From positions 20,988,000 through 21,051,999 of the forward strand of contig NC_035164.2 in assembly GCF_001659605.2 (NCBI RefSeq): a stretch of DNA of 64,000 nucleotides, in the 5' to 3' direction. The notes beneath the pieces are model-generated. The model had not been told where the DNA came from, ran no database searches, and was given only the letters and a program-made list of their open reading frames with translations. Below, one piece after another: positions 47,235 through 59,789 of the stretch; positions within the stretch are counted from its first letter, which is position 1, and every line of letters begins with the position of its first letter. The translations under genes and the position numbers were made by a program. This stretch comes from Manihot esculenta. Taxonomy: Eukaryota > Streptophyta > Magnoliopsida > Malpighiales > Euphorbiaceae.

Positions 47235-48806
47235 ATTTTTGACTCGCGGTTGTCAAAGCCGGTCAAAAATAACCTTTTTGGTTATCAACAATTTTACAAC
47301 TGTAGATAGTGGTAAAAGGATCGAATCCACAGAGAATTGATACTTACCTATCTTTCTTATCAAGACCAAGAAAACAAACTGAAAGCAAAATAAAAGTAAA
47401 ATGCAAGTAAAGTAAAAAAGGGGGGTTTGAGATTGATTCAATTAAACTAATGATGAAAGCAATAAAGTAAGCGAATAATAAAAATAAAGAGATTCAATTA
47501 TGAGAAAAGCTTTAGTTGAAGAATTGGATCCACTTCAGTTGTTGGGATTGATCATTGATACTTAGGTTCCTTTGTTTGATTCAATAAATTAGTTATGGAG
47601 ATGGAAGACGCTTCTCACCACCATATCTCTCCTTAAGCATAAATTAATTAGGGAACGTCCTCTAACCAATCATTAATCAACAAGTTGCCAAGGAACGTCC
47701 TTGGGCCTTAGGCATCTAACAATTGTCAATTGTATTAAGAAATAGAGAGACCTAATTCTAGCTACCCAAACGCATGGTGATATCACTAGATCATGTAATT
47801 TCCTTAGTTTTTACACCAAGAGTTACTTATGTTTGAACAATCCAAGCAATTACGGACTTAAAACTATCCAAACTAATAATTTATTACCTAGCAATCAAGA
47901 ATCAATTGGCCATATTGATCAAAATAACAAAGCAACAACGGAATTAAGCATGAGATTGCATGAATATTGAAAAACAAAAGATAAACAATGTGTGTTCAGA
48001 TCTCCCAATCCATAAAAAAACTAAAGTATCAACCAATCTTCAATTAGAAATAAAGGTTTCAGCCACTCATGGCTGAAACAAAACCAAAAAATAAGAAAAG
48101 AAGATGAGAAGAAGAGGAACTGAAGGGCTTGAAGGCTTGGAGAGGCTCGACCTTGTGCAATCCGAAGAGAAGAAGAAGAAGAGGGCGTGCGGCAGCCCCT
48201 TAAGGTGTCCTTTTATAATGTTTAAGTGCTGCCCTAGGTGATACTTGCTGTCCAAGTTGATGTCCTTGCTGCCCAAGGTGCTGCCCATACCGCCCAACCT
48301 TGCATTGATGAGGTGGAGCCTCTCTTTGAATTTTGAATTTTGAATGTGCAAGACTTGAGGTGGCATGTATATCTTCTTTGGCTTCCTTAACAAGTTGAAT
48401 TTGAATTTCAAATTTGAATGTGCATCTTCTAGATATTTAGCTTCTTTAATAATAAAATGATTATTAAAGATTTGAATTTCAAATTGTTCTGCTGACTGCA
48501 CTTTCCTTATTTGCCATTTTCCTTATTTGGCACTTTTCTTATTTAGCTGAATCTTGAATTTTGAATGCTCTTGGAGATTTGAAATTTGAATTTCAAATTA
48601 CTTTCCTCATTTGTCTCCTCTTCAGTTGCAACTTGGCATGCTTGCTCTCCTTTGTTTCATTTTATGCAGTTTTAAGGGCATTTTATCCAAATTACCTCCT
48701 TACACCATTTTCTGTAAAATAAGATCAAAATCACAAAATTAGGCAGAAAAAGTGTAAATTAACATCAATAACATCATAATAAAATGGTCTAAATTTGGAC
48801 TGATCA

Positions 48807-50878
48807 TATGCTTACAGATTTAATGGGTCTAACTTAATAAATGTAAGACAAACTAAGAATAATATTAAGTACTTAAGGTTTTGAGCATTGGCGACGGAAA
48901 ATGATTAAGCTTCATATGAGATCTGAATAGTAAGATTTGCTCACTAATAAGTTATTATTAGTCCAAGAATAACATTAAGTACTTAAGAACTAATAATGGT
49001 TTATAAAAATTAAATCACCCAGTAGAAATCCATTCTGACTAGAATTTCTATTTCCTACTATGGAAGTATAGAATCTGAAAGGATAATGGGAGACCAAATG
49101 ATCAAAAGACTATGATATTTTTGGCATACTGACCATTCATAAACATACTAACTAATCTTGCTTTTATCCTCATATTCTAATAAGTAATATAAAACAATAT
49201 CAACTATCATCCTTGTTCAATTATTTTTGTTATAAAATTACATTAGGCCTAATTCAAAAATTGGTTATAAGATTAAAAGGTATTTGAATTATTCTTATGA
49301 GATATAATTTTGAAAAATAAACTTCCTAGTTCGTTAGTTGAAGGATTATGAATAGGATAGCTATGACATTTTGAGAGAGAATCATAATTTGCATGAGATA
49401 TGTTACATGCTTACTGAAGATGAAATGAGTTGCATAGGAAGCTCGTAAACATATAGTAGACTTCATATAAAGTTAACACTTGCAAGGTTGTTTAAGATTT
49501 TATATATAGTCCAAAAGGCCAATTTAATGAAAAGAATGATTGAAGTTAAGGAAAATGAAGTTATTTCAATTGCTAAAGGTTAAGGGTATTAATTAAAGAG
49601 TTGCATAAGGGACTTTGATTTTGACTAACAAGATATCTTTTGAAGATGTGTGTCTGTAACTTGTTATTGAAATTGTGATAGTATATATAGTTCATTATTT
49701 ACTAGTTATCACAAATATTGTGATGTGCATAATTTTACAAACAGAATATATTAGGCATGTATGAAGATGGATGCTAATCGGCTAAGAGCAAAGGTTGATA
49801 CCAAGGCTAAAGAAATGTTTATTTTTGGAAACTATAAAGCCAAGCAATTTATTGCATAGGATGTTGCAAATAAGCTATTTTGGATACATAAGTTCTCTTA
49901 GGAACTTATCGATATCCTTGACTGCACTAGCAATTTTCAAAGATTAATATGAGATACTAATGGGTATGAAATAGTGAGTCTTATGCTATAAAACATGTGG
50001 TATTTAGTGAGGTTTAAATGAGCACTTATAAGATAAGTATATCGAACATGTGGTACTTAAATGATTCACACATAGATTTTTCTCTTATTAATGTGATATC
50101 ATCTAGAACATAGATTCATTGACATGATATGATACAATTATCTCATATGTAGGTGGTTTGAGTTGGATACTACTATAATTCTTATACAACATATGAGTTA
50201 TTAAGCGTGTATTAGCTCAGGTTAATTATGCTTGGACTTAGGTGTTCAATCAAGATGGAATTCATTACTTTGAGTAAGCATAGATGAAATTCGATGCTAC
50301 ATTTATTATTCTTGATAAACAATGTCTTTGCCTAGAGCAGATAAATTTAATCATAAATAAGTTTCATATGTAAGCCATTTTTATCAAAAACTGAAACTAA
50401 AGCAATTATATAATCCAAAGCAAAGGGATTTGACATTTGCAATGACTCTACTATAGATTAAAACTTAATCATAAAGATGTTTTAGTACACGATTATTATA
50501 TTCATAATTCTATAAAGTGGTTGAAAATTTATTCTTTACTAATGAAGAAGTTATGGCATCTTATACCAGGTGTCATCTATAATTTATGAGGATCAAGAGT
50601 AGTTTTAAGGACATATACAAAATAATTAAAAATAAAATTTATTATAAAATGTTCATAATTATTGCTATAAAATAAAATTCATATATTGTTGAAATGGAGT
50701 ACTGCATATTTAACATTTAGATTATTATTGTCTTTAGAATTAATTATATTAGTTAACTATAATTAATTATAAGTTGATATTATTTTCATATGGAATTAGT
50801 TTATATTTAAAAAATAATAAGATATTACATTTCGCATGTCATCTCAACTCTTAAATTTTAATTTTTGAACATTGTCAA
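48807..50878. other. AT-rich repeat-derived spacer
   Basis: No gene is supported. It contains a local duplication of GAATAAYATTAAGTACTTAAG (about 48856 and 48968). From 49945 it holds the right arm of the diverged direct repeat described at 43985. Confidence 0.5.
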
Positions 50879-52176
50879 TGTAATACCCGGCTAGCTCAGA
50901 CATCAGAATTTCCTACAGTCTGGTGGAAGTCGAGGATGTCAGAGGTATCTAGAAGGGTAAGAGAATGTTTTCTTAAATATTGTAAGTGTTTGACGGTTTT
51001 AAATGAGATAGGAATGAGTTTTGAAGAGAAAAGACCAAGGAGGCAAAATGCGGGTTCGGCGGCCGAAGGTAAAGTTCGGCCGCCGAAAGTGCCCTAGATT
51101 CGGCCCCCGAAAGTTTGAGTTCGGCCGCCGAACGTTGCATGGTTTTGCATGCGATTCGGCTGCCGAAGCTGAGGCGGTTGTTCATCTATAAAGAGCACCG
51201 AGTCCAGAAAAAAGGAAGAGGATTCTTCTCTCTTTCTGGCCTAGGTGAGTTCTTGATCTCCTTGGATTGTTTTCATGGTCTTTCATCACATCTTGCAAAG
51301 TTAAACAAGTTTTAAGTAAGTTTTATGTGTTTTTGAAGAGTTTGAAAGCTTGGAGGAGTTTGGAGCTTGGATCTCCATATCTTCGAGTTTGGATCACACC
51401 AGCCTTTGTTCTTCAAGAGGTAAGTGGAGATCCTTGGTTTTTATACTGTTTTCTATGAGTTTTATGAAGGGAAGGGGAGTTAATGCTTGAGTTGGCATGA
51501 GTTGTGCATATTAGGGTTTATGTACCCTTTATGCTTTATGTTTGCTTGTTGAGCTTGTTGTTGGAGTTTAAGTTGTCTTAAGCTCCTTTATGCTTGTTGT
51601 TTTGAGATATGGATGAGTTAGAGAGGTTGGATGCATGTGGGGAAGGATTGGAAGGTGTGGGAGGCATCCTTGTGCACGAAGCTGAGTTCTGGATGAACTC
51701 AGGTTCGGCAGCCGAAGGAGGATTCAGCCGCCGAACATGCCAGACTTTCGTCTCTGGAGGAGACATTCGGCCGCAGAAGGTGCTGCCGAAGGTGCCCTGT
51801 CCAGCCTTCCTTTGCTTGTTTTGCATGCATGTTTTGAGGTGTTCTAGAGGGGTTTTGGGAAGTTGTTTTATCAGTTGCATAGAGTATGTTTGGTGCCTCA
51901 TTGGCGTCCTCCATTGTAGGATTGGACCCGAGGAACCGAGGTGGTTAGCAGTAGTAGCTGCTTCAGAGTTAGAGTTGGTCCAGAGCTAGCCACTGCGTGG
52001 CTACAGGTGAGTGGAACTAAACGTAATCTTTTATCTTGAGAAATGACACGATTCTAGCATGATCCATGCATCATAAACTGCCATGTTATGTATTAGATTG
52101 TGTTGCATTAGAATTCACGAATATGATGCATTGCATATGTTGTTGTTCCTGTGGATGAATGTTGGATGATCCTTAG
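50879..52176 (+). mobile_element. Older Tekay 5' LTR, left part
   Basis: It starts TGTAATACCCGGCTAG. A TATA box (CTATAAAGAG, about 51186) and TTCGG/CCGAA motif clusters lie at 51050-51170 and 51705-51790. The LTR is cut at CTTAG (52172-52176), where the younger element is inserted, and resumes at 62045. Left and right parts add up to about 2.25 kb, the full family LTR length. Confidence 0.92.
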
Positions 52177-54431
52177 TGTAATACCCGGCTAGACTCCGGT
52201 ATCGGAATTCCTACCGTCCGGTGGAATCTCGGATGTCGGAGATCTCTAGAAGGGGTAGAATCATGTTTTACAAAATGTTTTCATGTTTTTAATAATTTTA
52301 AGTATGTTTTTAAATGAGTTTTTGCATGAAAAGTCTTTGGAGGAAGACCCAGGTTCGGCCGCCGAAAGTCAAGTTCGGCCGCCGAACATGCATGCGTTTT
52401 GGAGGCACGTTAGGCCCCCGAAAGCATGAGTGAGGGAAGTTCAGGTTCGGCCGCCGAAAGTCAAGTTCGGCCGCCGAACATGGCATGCATGCGGAGGCAA
52501 GTTCGGCCCCCGAACGTGGCCTGGCCAGCCACCTATAAAAGGGTCCCTTAGGTCCACACGGGCGAGCTTTTTCTCCCCCGTCGTCGGCCAAGGTGAGTCT
52601 CCGCCACCCCTCCCTCGATCTTGAGTGTTTTCCTTAGATCTTCCATGGTTTTCACGGGTTTTAACTTCTGTTTTGAAGATCTGTGAGTAAAGAGCAAGTT
52701 TTGGGTACTTGGAGGTTCAAAGAGCTCAATCTCTCCATCTCCAAGCTAGGGTCGCCTTTCCTCTCGTTTCTTCAAGAGGTAAGCTCGGATCCACCCTTGT
52801 CATGTGTTTTAAACAAGCTTTAAGTTGTTTTATGGGTAGAGATGCATGTTTAGGCTTGTTGATGAGTTTATGGGTTTTGATGTTTTGATGAACAATGTAT
52901 GTTGATTTTTGTGTGTTTGAAGTGTTGTAGTTGGGGTATTTGGTTGTTTGAGACCCCTAGGAGCTTGTATGCATGTTTTGGTTGGAGTATATGCTTGATT
53001 TGTGGTTTTGGGAGGCAGGAGGTTCATGTGAACCAAGTTTCTGCCCGTTTGGCAGAAACCAGGTTCGGCAGCCGAAGGAAGTTTCGGCCGCCGAACCCCC
53101 CTTTGTGGAGGCAGCATTCGGCTGCCGAAGGTGCCCCCGAAAAGAGACTTTCGTCTCTGTCTGGGACTTTCGGCCGCCGAAGGTGCCGCCGAACCTGCCC
53201 GAGTTTCGTCTCTGTCCAGGACTTTCGGCCGCCGAAGGTGCCGCCGAAAGTGCCCTGTTCAGCCATTTCTTGCATGTTTTCATGGGATGATTTCATGATG
53301 TTTTAGGGGGTTTTTGGGGAGTATATTAGAGTTATGTTTATGCATGTTTGGTCCCTCATTGGAGTCCACCTGTGTAGGTTCGGACCCGAGGAACCGAGGA
53401 CCCCAGCAGTGAGCCAGCTGCTACAGAGTTTGTCAGAGCTAGCCAGAGGTGAGTGGAATAAACCTTAAGTTTTAAAATGAATGAAATATGAAATTTGAGC
53501 ATGATCCATGCATCATGAATGCCATGAGATATAGTAGGTTGTTTGCATTAGTATTCACGAATATGTTGCATTGCATTTATGATGTTGATGTGGATTGGTC
53601 ATTGGATGATCCTTAGTCCTCCTATGATATGATGATGCTACGGCATGAGATATGGTATGGAAGTCCAGGTTGTACCCATTCTACGTCCCTGGCACAATGT
53701 AAGAGGAAGTCCAGGTTGTACCCATTCTACGTCCCTGGCACAGTTGGACTGTATGATATGTTATGTTAAGGGAAAGACCGGTTGTACCCATTCTACGTCC
53801 CGGCACAGTTGGACTATGTAGAGGACTATTGGTGACAACACCATCCGAGATGTGATTTGTTGTGATGTGTTGCATTACATAATGGCATGAAATTTTAATA
53901 TATGTTTTTCTCTATTCTGCTCACTGGGCTTTGTAGCTCACCCCTCTCCCCTAACCCCAGATGTGCAGGTACAGGGTAGACCAGGAGGTTAGCCAGAGAT
54001 ATGAAGTATGTTCATGTAATAGTTAGATTGTGGACATGACAATTGTACTATGATGTAATGTAAAAGATTTCAGTATGTTGTAATGAGGTATATTGAGGTT
54101 ATAGATGTGCTTGACCCTATGAGTATTGATATCCCTTGTTGATACATGATCCTGATGTCTATTGATGTTTATGTTTGAGCCAACTCATCTCTTGTTGTAT
54201 CGCCCGTTGGGGCATTGAGGAGATCCCACAGAGGGATCATGACTATGTTCATGTATGTTCAGGTTGAGTTGGATGAATGAAAGAAAAGTTTTAATTTTTA
54301 TGTATGATTGTCGATCATGTATGGGATTATACAGGTTTGCAGGTTATGTGTTTGGCTTGCTACGGGTCCCGGCGGCCTTAAGTCGACCCGGATCCTAGCG
54401 CCGGTAGCGGTCCGATTTTCGGGTCGTTACA
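52177..54431 (+). repeat. 5' LTR of the young Tekay element
   Basis: TG...CA ends and a TATA box CCTATAAAAGGG near 52531. Four exact TTCGGCCGCCGAA motifs plus variants lie at 52350-52520, just before the TATA box, and a second cluster at 53060-53240. Three copies of a GGTTGTACCCATTCTACG block occur at about 53667, 53714 and 53780. Long ORFs inside it recur in the 3' LTR and are not genes. Confidence 0.96.
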
Positions 54432-54434
54432 GAA

Positions 54435-54448
54435 TGGTATCAAAGCCC
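54435..54448 (+). other. Primer-binding site of the young Tekay element
   Basis: TGGTATCAAAGCCC begins 3 nt after the 5' LTR. It is a tRNA-Met-type site with one change from the usual TGGTATCAGAGC; the older copy at 63004 has the standard form. Confidence 0.85.
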
Positions 54449-54705
54449 TAGGTTCATAGGATCGGACCTAGAGTGTCGGGCTCATAGAGGTTATAGAAGG
54501 TCAAGCACAATAGGAAAGGTCATGTCCACTAGGATAGGATGTGGAGTCCTGTCTTACATGATGATGTGAAATGCCATGATTATATACATGTGCATTGATG
54601 CTATGATATGCTATGATATGTTTATGTGATGAGGGTTCATGTGTGCCCACATGAACCATATGATGCTAATGCTTGTATGATGTGTACTGTTTTTCAGAAA
54701 ACAGG

Positions 54706-57700
54706 ATGAGAGGAACTCGTCGATCTGCACGATTGACTGGAGTGCCACCTGAGGATGAGGGCACGAGCGCCCGTCCTCCCACATTGCCTAGGGCAATGTC
54801 TTGTAGAGCCAACAGAGAAAGAGTGTCAAGGGACCCTAGAAGGTCTTTTGATGCTAGCAGAAGGGGGACAGATAGAGGAGGAAGTTCTTCAGATGTGAGG
54901 GAGGTTATGGAAGAAGATCAGAGGAGGGATGGGAACCTGGATGTGAGCATGCAGGAAGAAGGGACAGGGGAGTCACAGGGAGGCGTTCAGGCCTCGGGGT
55001 ATGGTTTTCCACCCCATTATCCACCCTTTCCACAGGGTTCAGGGTATCCGATGGGAGGTACATCGGATTACTCCAGCTTTAATCCCTACCCTACCTACAT
55101 GCCTTATCCACCTTTCTATCCACCCTATACACAGTACCCAGCTTATCCACCCTCACCCTTCTATCCAAACCCGGCAAACCCCACCTCGGGGAATGCTGCA
55201 CCTCCACCTCCACCACCTACAGAACCAGCAGCCCCAGTTACTCAACCTCCTAGACCTAGCTCAGTCGATGGGAGCAAGGTAAAGATGACAGACTACCTCA
55301 AGCTAGATGCTCCCAAATACAAGTCAGGGGATGACCCCTTTGAGTATTTGAGAGTAGTGAAGACAATAACTGATGAGCTAGGGGCAAGTGACAGCAGGGC
55401 CATTCAGATGGCAGGGTTCACTTTAAAGTGCAAGAAGGCACGGGAATGGTTCAAGTGTTATGTGGACCCGAGATTAGACGGTATGACATGGGAAGAATTT
55501 GCGAATGAGTTCGCTGGATGGGCTTTTCCAGACAGTTCTAGAGAACTGAAGATGATTGAGTTTGAACAACTGAGGCAGTCAGAGCACATGAGTGTAGAGG
55601 AGTTCACGGATAAATTCTTGGAGCTATTGCCTTTTTCAGGGCAAGCTCTAGATTCAGATACGAAGAAAGCCAAGAAATATGTTATGAAGCTGCATTCCAG
55701 GTACTCCTCGTTAGTTCAGTCAGCTGAGAGAGAAAGTTTCCACACTGTGGTGGATATGGCTCGAAGAATGGAGGCAAGTGCTATAGTTGAGGGGTCAGTG
55801 AAGCAGTCAGTGACCCAGTCTTCAGGGGTTAAGACCCCAGGTAGAGGAGGACCAGGGTTCTCTTCTCAGAGTTCAGGTAAGAAGAGGTGGGATAACACCA
55901 CCAGGAAGTCGAAGAAGAATAAGTTTTGGAACAAGCTGAAATCCGGTCTGGGATTTGGCGGTGGCTCGAGCTCAGGCTCAGATGGTACAGAATGCCAGAG
56001 ATGTGGAAGACCACACAGGGGAGTGTGTCGAGCTGGGACTAACACATGTTTCAGATGTGGACAGGAGGGACACATGGCTCGGGATTGTCCTAGAGCGCCT
56101 TTCATGGGCCAGCCCCAGCAGACAGCTTCTGGTAGTGTGGCACAGCCAGCAGTTCCAGCCACGACTCAGGGCAGTGGCAGAGGTAGAGGGAGAGGGGCAG
56201 CCTCTTCTTCTGGTTCCCGAGGTGAAGGTCCATCAGCTCCAGCCAGGATCTTCACCATGACACAGCAGGAGGCTAACACATCCAACACCGTGGTGTCAGG
56301 TAATCTCGTCATTGGGTGTTCTGATGTGTATGCATTAATGGACCCAGGTGCATCTCATTCATTTATTGCTCCGAGAGCCGTTGAGAGGTTAGGTCTGATA
56401 GTCTCTGGGTTAGAGTGTCCCCTATGGGTCAGTGGACCCAAGTGTGACCTGTCGGTGGCAGTGTCAGTCTGCCAGTACAGTCCAGTTTTTATTGAGGGAA
56501 GATGCCTCTCCGCCGACCTTGTGGTTCTAGATTTGACAGACTTTGACGTCATTCTAGGGATGGATTGGCTATCTACCCATGGTGCTACCTTGGACTGCAG
56601 GGACAAGGTAGTCAGGTTCAGAGAGCAGAACGGGTCAGAGGTCGTCTTCAGAGGAGACAAGAGGGGCACACCTAGAGGTCTGATATCAGCTCTTCAGGCT
56701 CGTAGGTTGCTTAGGAAGGGATGTCAGGGGTACTTAGCTCATGTGAGAGAGCTAGACAGTCAGGTCAGGGAGCCGGCCTCGGTGCCAGTTGTCAGAGAGT
56801 TTCAGGATGTCTTTCCTGATGAGCTTCCAGGTTTACCACCTGCTAGGGAGATAGAGTTCGAGATAGAGTTGATGACTGGAACTAGACCGATCTCTATCCC
56901 TCCCTACAGGATGGCTCCAGCCGAGTTAAAGGAGTTGAAAGAGCAATTGCAAGAGCTGGTAGAAAAGGGTTTCATCCGACAGAGTACCTCGCCTTGGGGT
57001 GCTCCAGTCTTGTTTGTGAGAAAGAAGGATGGATCCCTTAGACTTTGCATCGACTATAGGCAGTTGAGCAAAGTCACTACCAAGAATAGGTACCCATTGC
57101 CAAGGATCGATGATCTATTCGACCAGCTAGCCGGAGCGGGTTGTTTCTCCAAAATAGATCTAAGATCGGGGTACCATCAGCTAAGGATAAGGGATGAGGA
57201 TGTGCCGAAGACAGCCTTCAGGACCAGATATGGGCATTTTGAATTCCTTGTAATGCCGTTCGGGTTAACTAACGCCCCTGCCGCATTCATGGATCTCATG
57301 AACCGAGTGTTTAGCCAGTACCTGGATCACTTCGTTATTGTCTTCATAGATGATATCTTAGTGTATTCCAGGAATGCAGAGGAGCATGCCCATCATCTGC
57401 GGTTGGTCTTGCAGACTTTGAGGGAACATGGCTTGTATGCCAAGTTCTCCAAATGTGAGTTCTGGCTGAGGAGCATTTCGTTCTTGGGGCATGTAGTGTC
57501 AGAGAATGGTATTGAGGTAGATCCCAAGAAGACAGAGACTGTGGCTAACTGGCCTAGACCCACTTCAGTGACAGAGATTAGAAGTTTCTTGGGTTTGGCA
57601 GGTTACTACAGGAGGTTCGTTCAGGACTTCTCAAAGATAGCAGCTCCTCTGACCAGGTTAACCAGGAAGAATCAAAAGTTTGTGTGGACCGACCAGTGCG

Positions 57701-59685
57701 AAGAGAGTTTTGAAGAGCTTAAGAAGAGGTTGACTTCAGCACCAGTTTTAGCTCTGCCATCTAGTGAGGAGGACTTTACAGTCTTTTGTGATGCGTCCCG
57801 TGTGGGACTGGGTTGTGTACTGATGCAGAATGAGAGGGTGATTGCTTATGCTTCTAGGCAGCTAAAGAAGCATGAGTTGAATTACCCCACACATGACCTT
57901 GAGATGGCAGCAGTAATCTTTGCACTCAAGATGTGGAGGCACTACCTCTATGGGGTAAAATGTGAGATCTTCACAGATCATAAAAGCCTGCAGTACATCC
58001 TGAGTCAAAGAGATTTGAACTTGAGACAGAGGAGATGGGTAGAGCTGCTAAGTGACTATGATTGCAAGATTCAGTATCATCCGGGTAAGGCGAATGTTGT
58101 GGTAGACGCCCTAAGCCGGAAGTCACTAGGCAGTCTATCCCACATCACGGCAGAAAGAAGACCAGTAGTGAAGGAGTTTTTCAAGCTCATTGAGGAAGGT
58201 CTACAGTTGGAGTTGTCTGGTACAGGTGCCTTGGTCGCTCAGATGAAAGTGACACCCGTGTTTCTGGAGCAGGTGGCTCAGAAACAGCATGAGGACCCAG
58301 AGTTAGTGAAGATTGCCAGGACTGTTCAGTCAGGCAAGGACAGTGAGTTCAGATTCGACAATAAGGGGATCCTCCGCTATGGGAGTCGACTATGTGTACC
58401 AGATGACATTGGGCTAAAAGGAGACATTATGAGAGAGGCTCATAATGCAAGATACAACATTCACCCCGGAGCCACCAAGATGTATCAAGATCTAAAGAAG
58501 GTTTTTTGGTGGCCAGCGATGAAGAAAGAAGTGGCACAGTTTGTGTCCGCCTGCGAAGTATGTCAGAGGGTGAAGCTGGAACATCAGAAGCCGGCTGGAA
58601 TGCTTAACCCGCTACCTATTCCAGAGTGGAAATGGGAAAATATAGCTATGGACTTCGTAGTGGGGTTACCGGCGGCATCCAACAGATTGGACTCCATATG
58701 GGTGATTGTGGACAGACTCACCAAATCTGCTCACTTCATCCCTGTCAGGAGTGGTTATTCTGTGGACAAGTTGGCGCAGGTGTATGTAGACGAGATCGTC
58801 AGACTGCATGGGGTTCCTGTTTCCATAGTGTCAGATAGAGGGCCCCAGTTCACCTCCAGGTTTTGGCGGAGTCTGCAGAATGCCATGGGTACTAGGTTGG
58901 ATTTCAGCACTGCCTTCCACCCCCAGACTGATGGACAGTCAGAAAGGACCATCCAGACTATCGAGGATATGCTCAGAATGTGTGTGCTGGACTTTGGCGG
59001 TTCTTGGAGGCAGCATCTACCTTTGGTGGAGTTTGCCTACAACAACAGCCATCATGCTAGCATCGGGATGGCTCCATATGATGCTTTGTATGGAAGGAAG
59101 TGCAGATCACCTGTTTGCTGGGAGGAAGTTGGAGAAAAGGCCTTGGCAGGGCCTGAGCTAGTAGAGATTACCAGCAGGGTGGTACCCATAATCAGAGAAA
59201 GAATCAAGACTGCTGCAAGCAGACAGAAGAGCTATGCAGACGTCCGCAGAAGACAGTTAGAGTTTCAGGAGGGGGATCTGGTATTGCTCAAGGTGTCTCC
59301 AATGAAGGGAGTGGTTCGCTTCGAAAAGAAAGGTAAACTAGCCCCACGATACATCGGACCCTTTGAAATCTTGCAAAAGATTGGGAATGTGTCGTACAAG
59401 CTGGAATTACCTGCTTCGATGGAAAGAATCCATCCGGTTTTCCATGTTTCAATGTTGAGGAAATTTGTGTCAGATCCGAGCAAGGTTCTTAGTGAGCCTG
59501 ATGTGGAGGTCCAAGAGGATCTCACGTACGTTGAACAGCCAGTGCGGATCATGGACACCCAGATCAGAAAGTTAAGAAACAAGGAAATCCCGATGGTGAA
59601 AGTCCTGTGGAACCACCACAACTTGGAAGAATGCACTTGGGAGACACGGGAGTCTATGCTCCAGCAGTACCCTCATCTCTTTTAA
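54706..59685 (+). CDS. Gag-Pol polyprotein of a Tekay/Del chromovirus (1659 aa)
   Basis: One frame encodes the full retrotransposon machinery. Residue numbers are from the ATG at 54706, chosen because [12 protein letters not shown] is also the start in the older copy at 63292; the frame is open 33 nt further upstream. Order: Gag with a Pro/Tyr-rich N-terminus and capsid helices, CCHC knuckle [14 protein letters not shown] (from 448), aspartic protease DPGAS (546), reverse transcriptase with FIDD (880-883), RNase H with FCDAS (D1029), integrase with an HHCC finger (H1246, H1253, C1283, C1286) and D1316, D1377, E1413 (D-35-E spacing), then a [10 protein letters not shown] module and a C-terminal chromodomain ([15 protein letters not shown]). 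The chromodomain places it among chromoviruses that target heterochromatin. All catalytic residues are present and no stop or frameshift is seen. Confidence 0.97.
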   Translation: MRGTRRSARLTGVPPEDEGTSARPPTLPRAMSCRANRERVSRDPRRSFDASRRGTDRGGSSSDVREVMEEDQRRDGNLDVSMQEEGTGESQGGVQASGYGFPPHYPPFPQGSGYPMGGTSDYSSFNPYPTYMPYPPFYPPYTQYPAYPPSPFYPNPANPTSGNAAPPPPPPTEPAAPVTQPPRPSSVDGSKVKMTDYLKLDAPKYKSGDDPFEYLRVVKTITDELGASDSRAIQMAGFTLKCKKAREWFKCYVDPRLDGMTWEEFANEFAGWAFPDSSRELKMIEFEQLRQSEHMSVEEFTDKFLELLPFSGQALDSDTKKAKKYVMKLHSRYSSLVQSAERESFHTVVDMARRMEASAIVEGSVKQSVTQSSGVKTPGRGGPGFSSQSSGKKRWDNTTRKSKKNKFWNKLKSGLGFGGGSSSGSDGTECQRCGRPHRGVCRAGTNTCFRCGQEGHMARDCPRAPFMGQPQQTASGSVAQPAVPATTQGSGRGRGRGAASSSGSRGEGPSAPARIFTMTQQEANTSNTVVSGNLVIGCSDVYALMDPGASHSFIAPRAVERLGLIVSGLECPLWVSGPKCDLSVAVSVCQYSPVFIEGRCLSADLVVLDLTDFDVILGMDWLSTHGATLDCRDKVVRFREQNGSEVVFRGDKRGTPRGLISALQARRLLRKGCQGYLAHVRELDSQVREPASVPVVREFQDVFPDELPGLPPAREIEFEIELMTGTRPISIPPYRMAPAELKELKEQLQELVEKGFIRQSTSPWGAPVLFVRKKDGSLRLCIDYRQLSKVTTKNRYPLPRIDDLFDQLAGAGCFSKIDLRSGYHQLRIRDEDVPKTAFRTRYGHFEFLVMPFGLTNAPAAFMDLMNRVFSQYLDHFVIVFIDDILVYSRNAEEHAHHLRLVLQTLREHGLYAKFSKCEFWLRSISFLGHVVSENGIEVDPKKTETVANWPRPTSVTEIRSFLGLAGYYRRFVQDFSKIAAPLTRLTRKNQKFVWTDQCEESFEELKKRLTSAPVLALPSSEEDFTVFCDASRVGLGCVLMQNERVIAYASRQLKKHELNYPTHDLEMAAVIFALKMWRHYLYGVKCEIFTDHKSLQYILSQRDLNLRQRRWVELLSDYDCKIQYHPGKANVVVDALSRKSLGSLSHITAERRPVVKEFFKLIEEGLQLELSGTGALVAQMKVTPVFLEQVAQKQHEDPELVKIARTVQSGKDSEFRFDNKGILRYGSRLCVPDDIGLKGDIMREAHNARYNIHPGATKMYQDLKKVFWWPAMKKEVAQFVSACEVCQRVKLEHQKPAGMLNPLPIPEWKWENIAMDFVVGLPAASNRLDSIWVIVDRLTKSAHFIPVRSGYSVDKLAQVYVDEIVRLHGVPVSIVSDRGPQFTSRFWRSLQNAMGTRLDFSTAFHPQTDGQSERTIQTIEDMLRMCVLDFGGSWRQHLPLVEFAYNNSHHASIGMAPYDALYGRKCRSPVCWEEVGEKALAGPELVEITSRVVPIIRERIKTAASRQKSYADVRRRQLEFQEGDLVLLKVSPMKGVVRFEKKGKLAPRYIGPFEILQKIGNVSYKLELPASMERIHPVFHVSMLRKFVSDPSKVLSEPDVEVQEDLTYVEQPVRIMDTQIRKLRNKEIPMVKVLWNHHNLEECTWETRESMLQQYPHLF

Positions 59686-59776
59686 GGTTAGATCCCTATG
59701 TGTTGATGTGTTTATGTGTTATGTTCTTTGCCATGCTATGTGTGCTAGTGAGGAACATTCGGGGACGAATGTTCTT

Positions 59777-59789
59777 AAGGGGGGGAGAA
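59777..59789 (+). other. Polypurine tract of the young Tekay element
   Basis: AAGGGGGGGAGAA sits directly before the 3' LTR. It is the primer for plus-strand synthesis. Confidence 0.9.

Larger units (their letters stand above)
46643..48806 (-). mobile_element. 5' end of an Athila-type LTR element, truncated
   Basis: On the minus strand the order is LTR (48806 to 47240), primer-binding site, then gag N-terminus, cut off at 46643. The LTR starts TGATCAGTCC and ends CGCGAGTCA; its U5 matches the Athila-type element at 9920 (GGTTATTTTTGACCGGCTT). It is the same superfamily but a different subfamily, since this LTR is shorter (1567 bp). Confidence 0.85.
43985..50630 (+). mobile_element. Probable ancient Ty1/copia-like element, interrupted
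   Basis: A diverged direct repeat joins 43985-44510 and 49945-50620. Shared blocks include ATAGTGAGTYTYATG, TTGACATTTGCMATGA and GTTATGGYATMTTATRC, in the same order. Near 45821 the words TTGGTATCAAGA resemble a tRNA-Met primer-binding site, followed by a short gag-like frame. This fits a decayed element whose LTRs start near 43985 and 49945, with an Athila fragment (46643-48806) inserted inside. No reverse transcriptase is readable, so class and ends are inferred. Confidence 0.35.

Noticed and set aside
52899..53306. 135-codon and overlapping ORFs, repeated at 60512-60919
   Set aside because: They are inside the Tekay LTRs on both strands and are generated by the TTCGG/CCGAA motif repeats.
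54673..54705. Upstream extension of Gag-Pol starting at TTG
   Set aside because: There is no ATG there; the older copy has its start at the equivalent of 54706 and a different sequence upstream.
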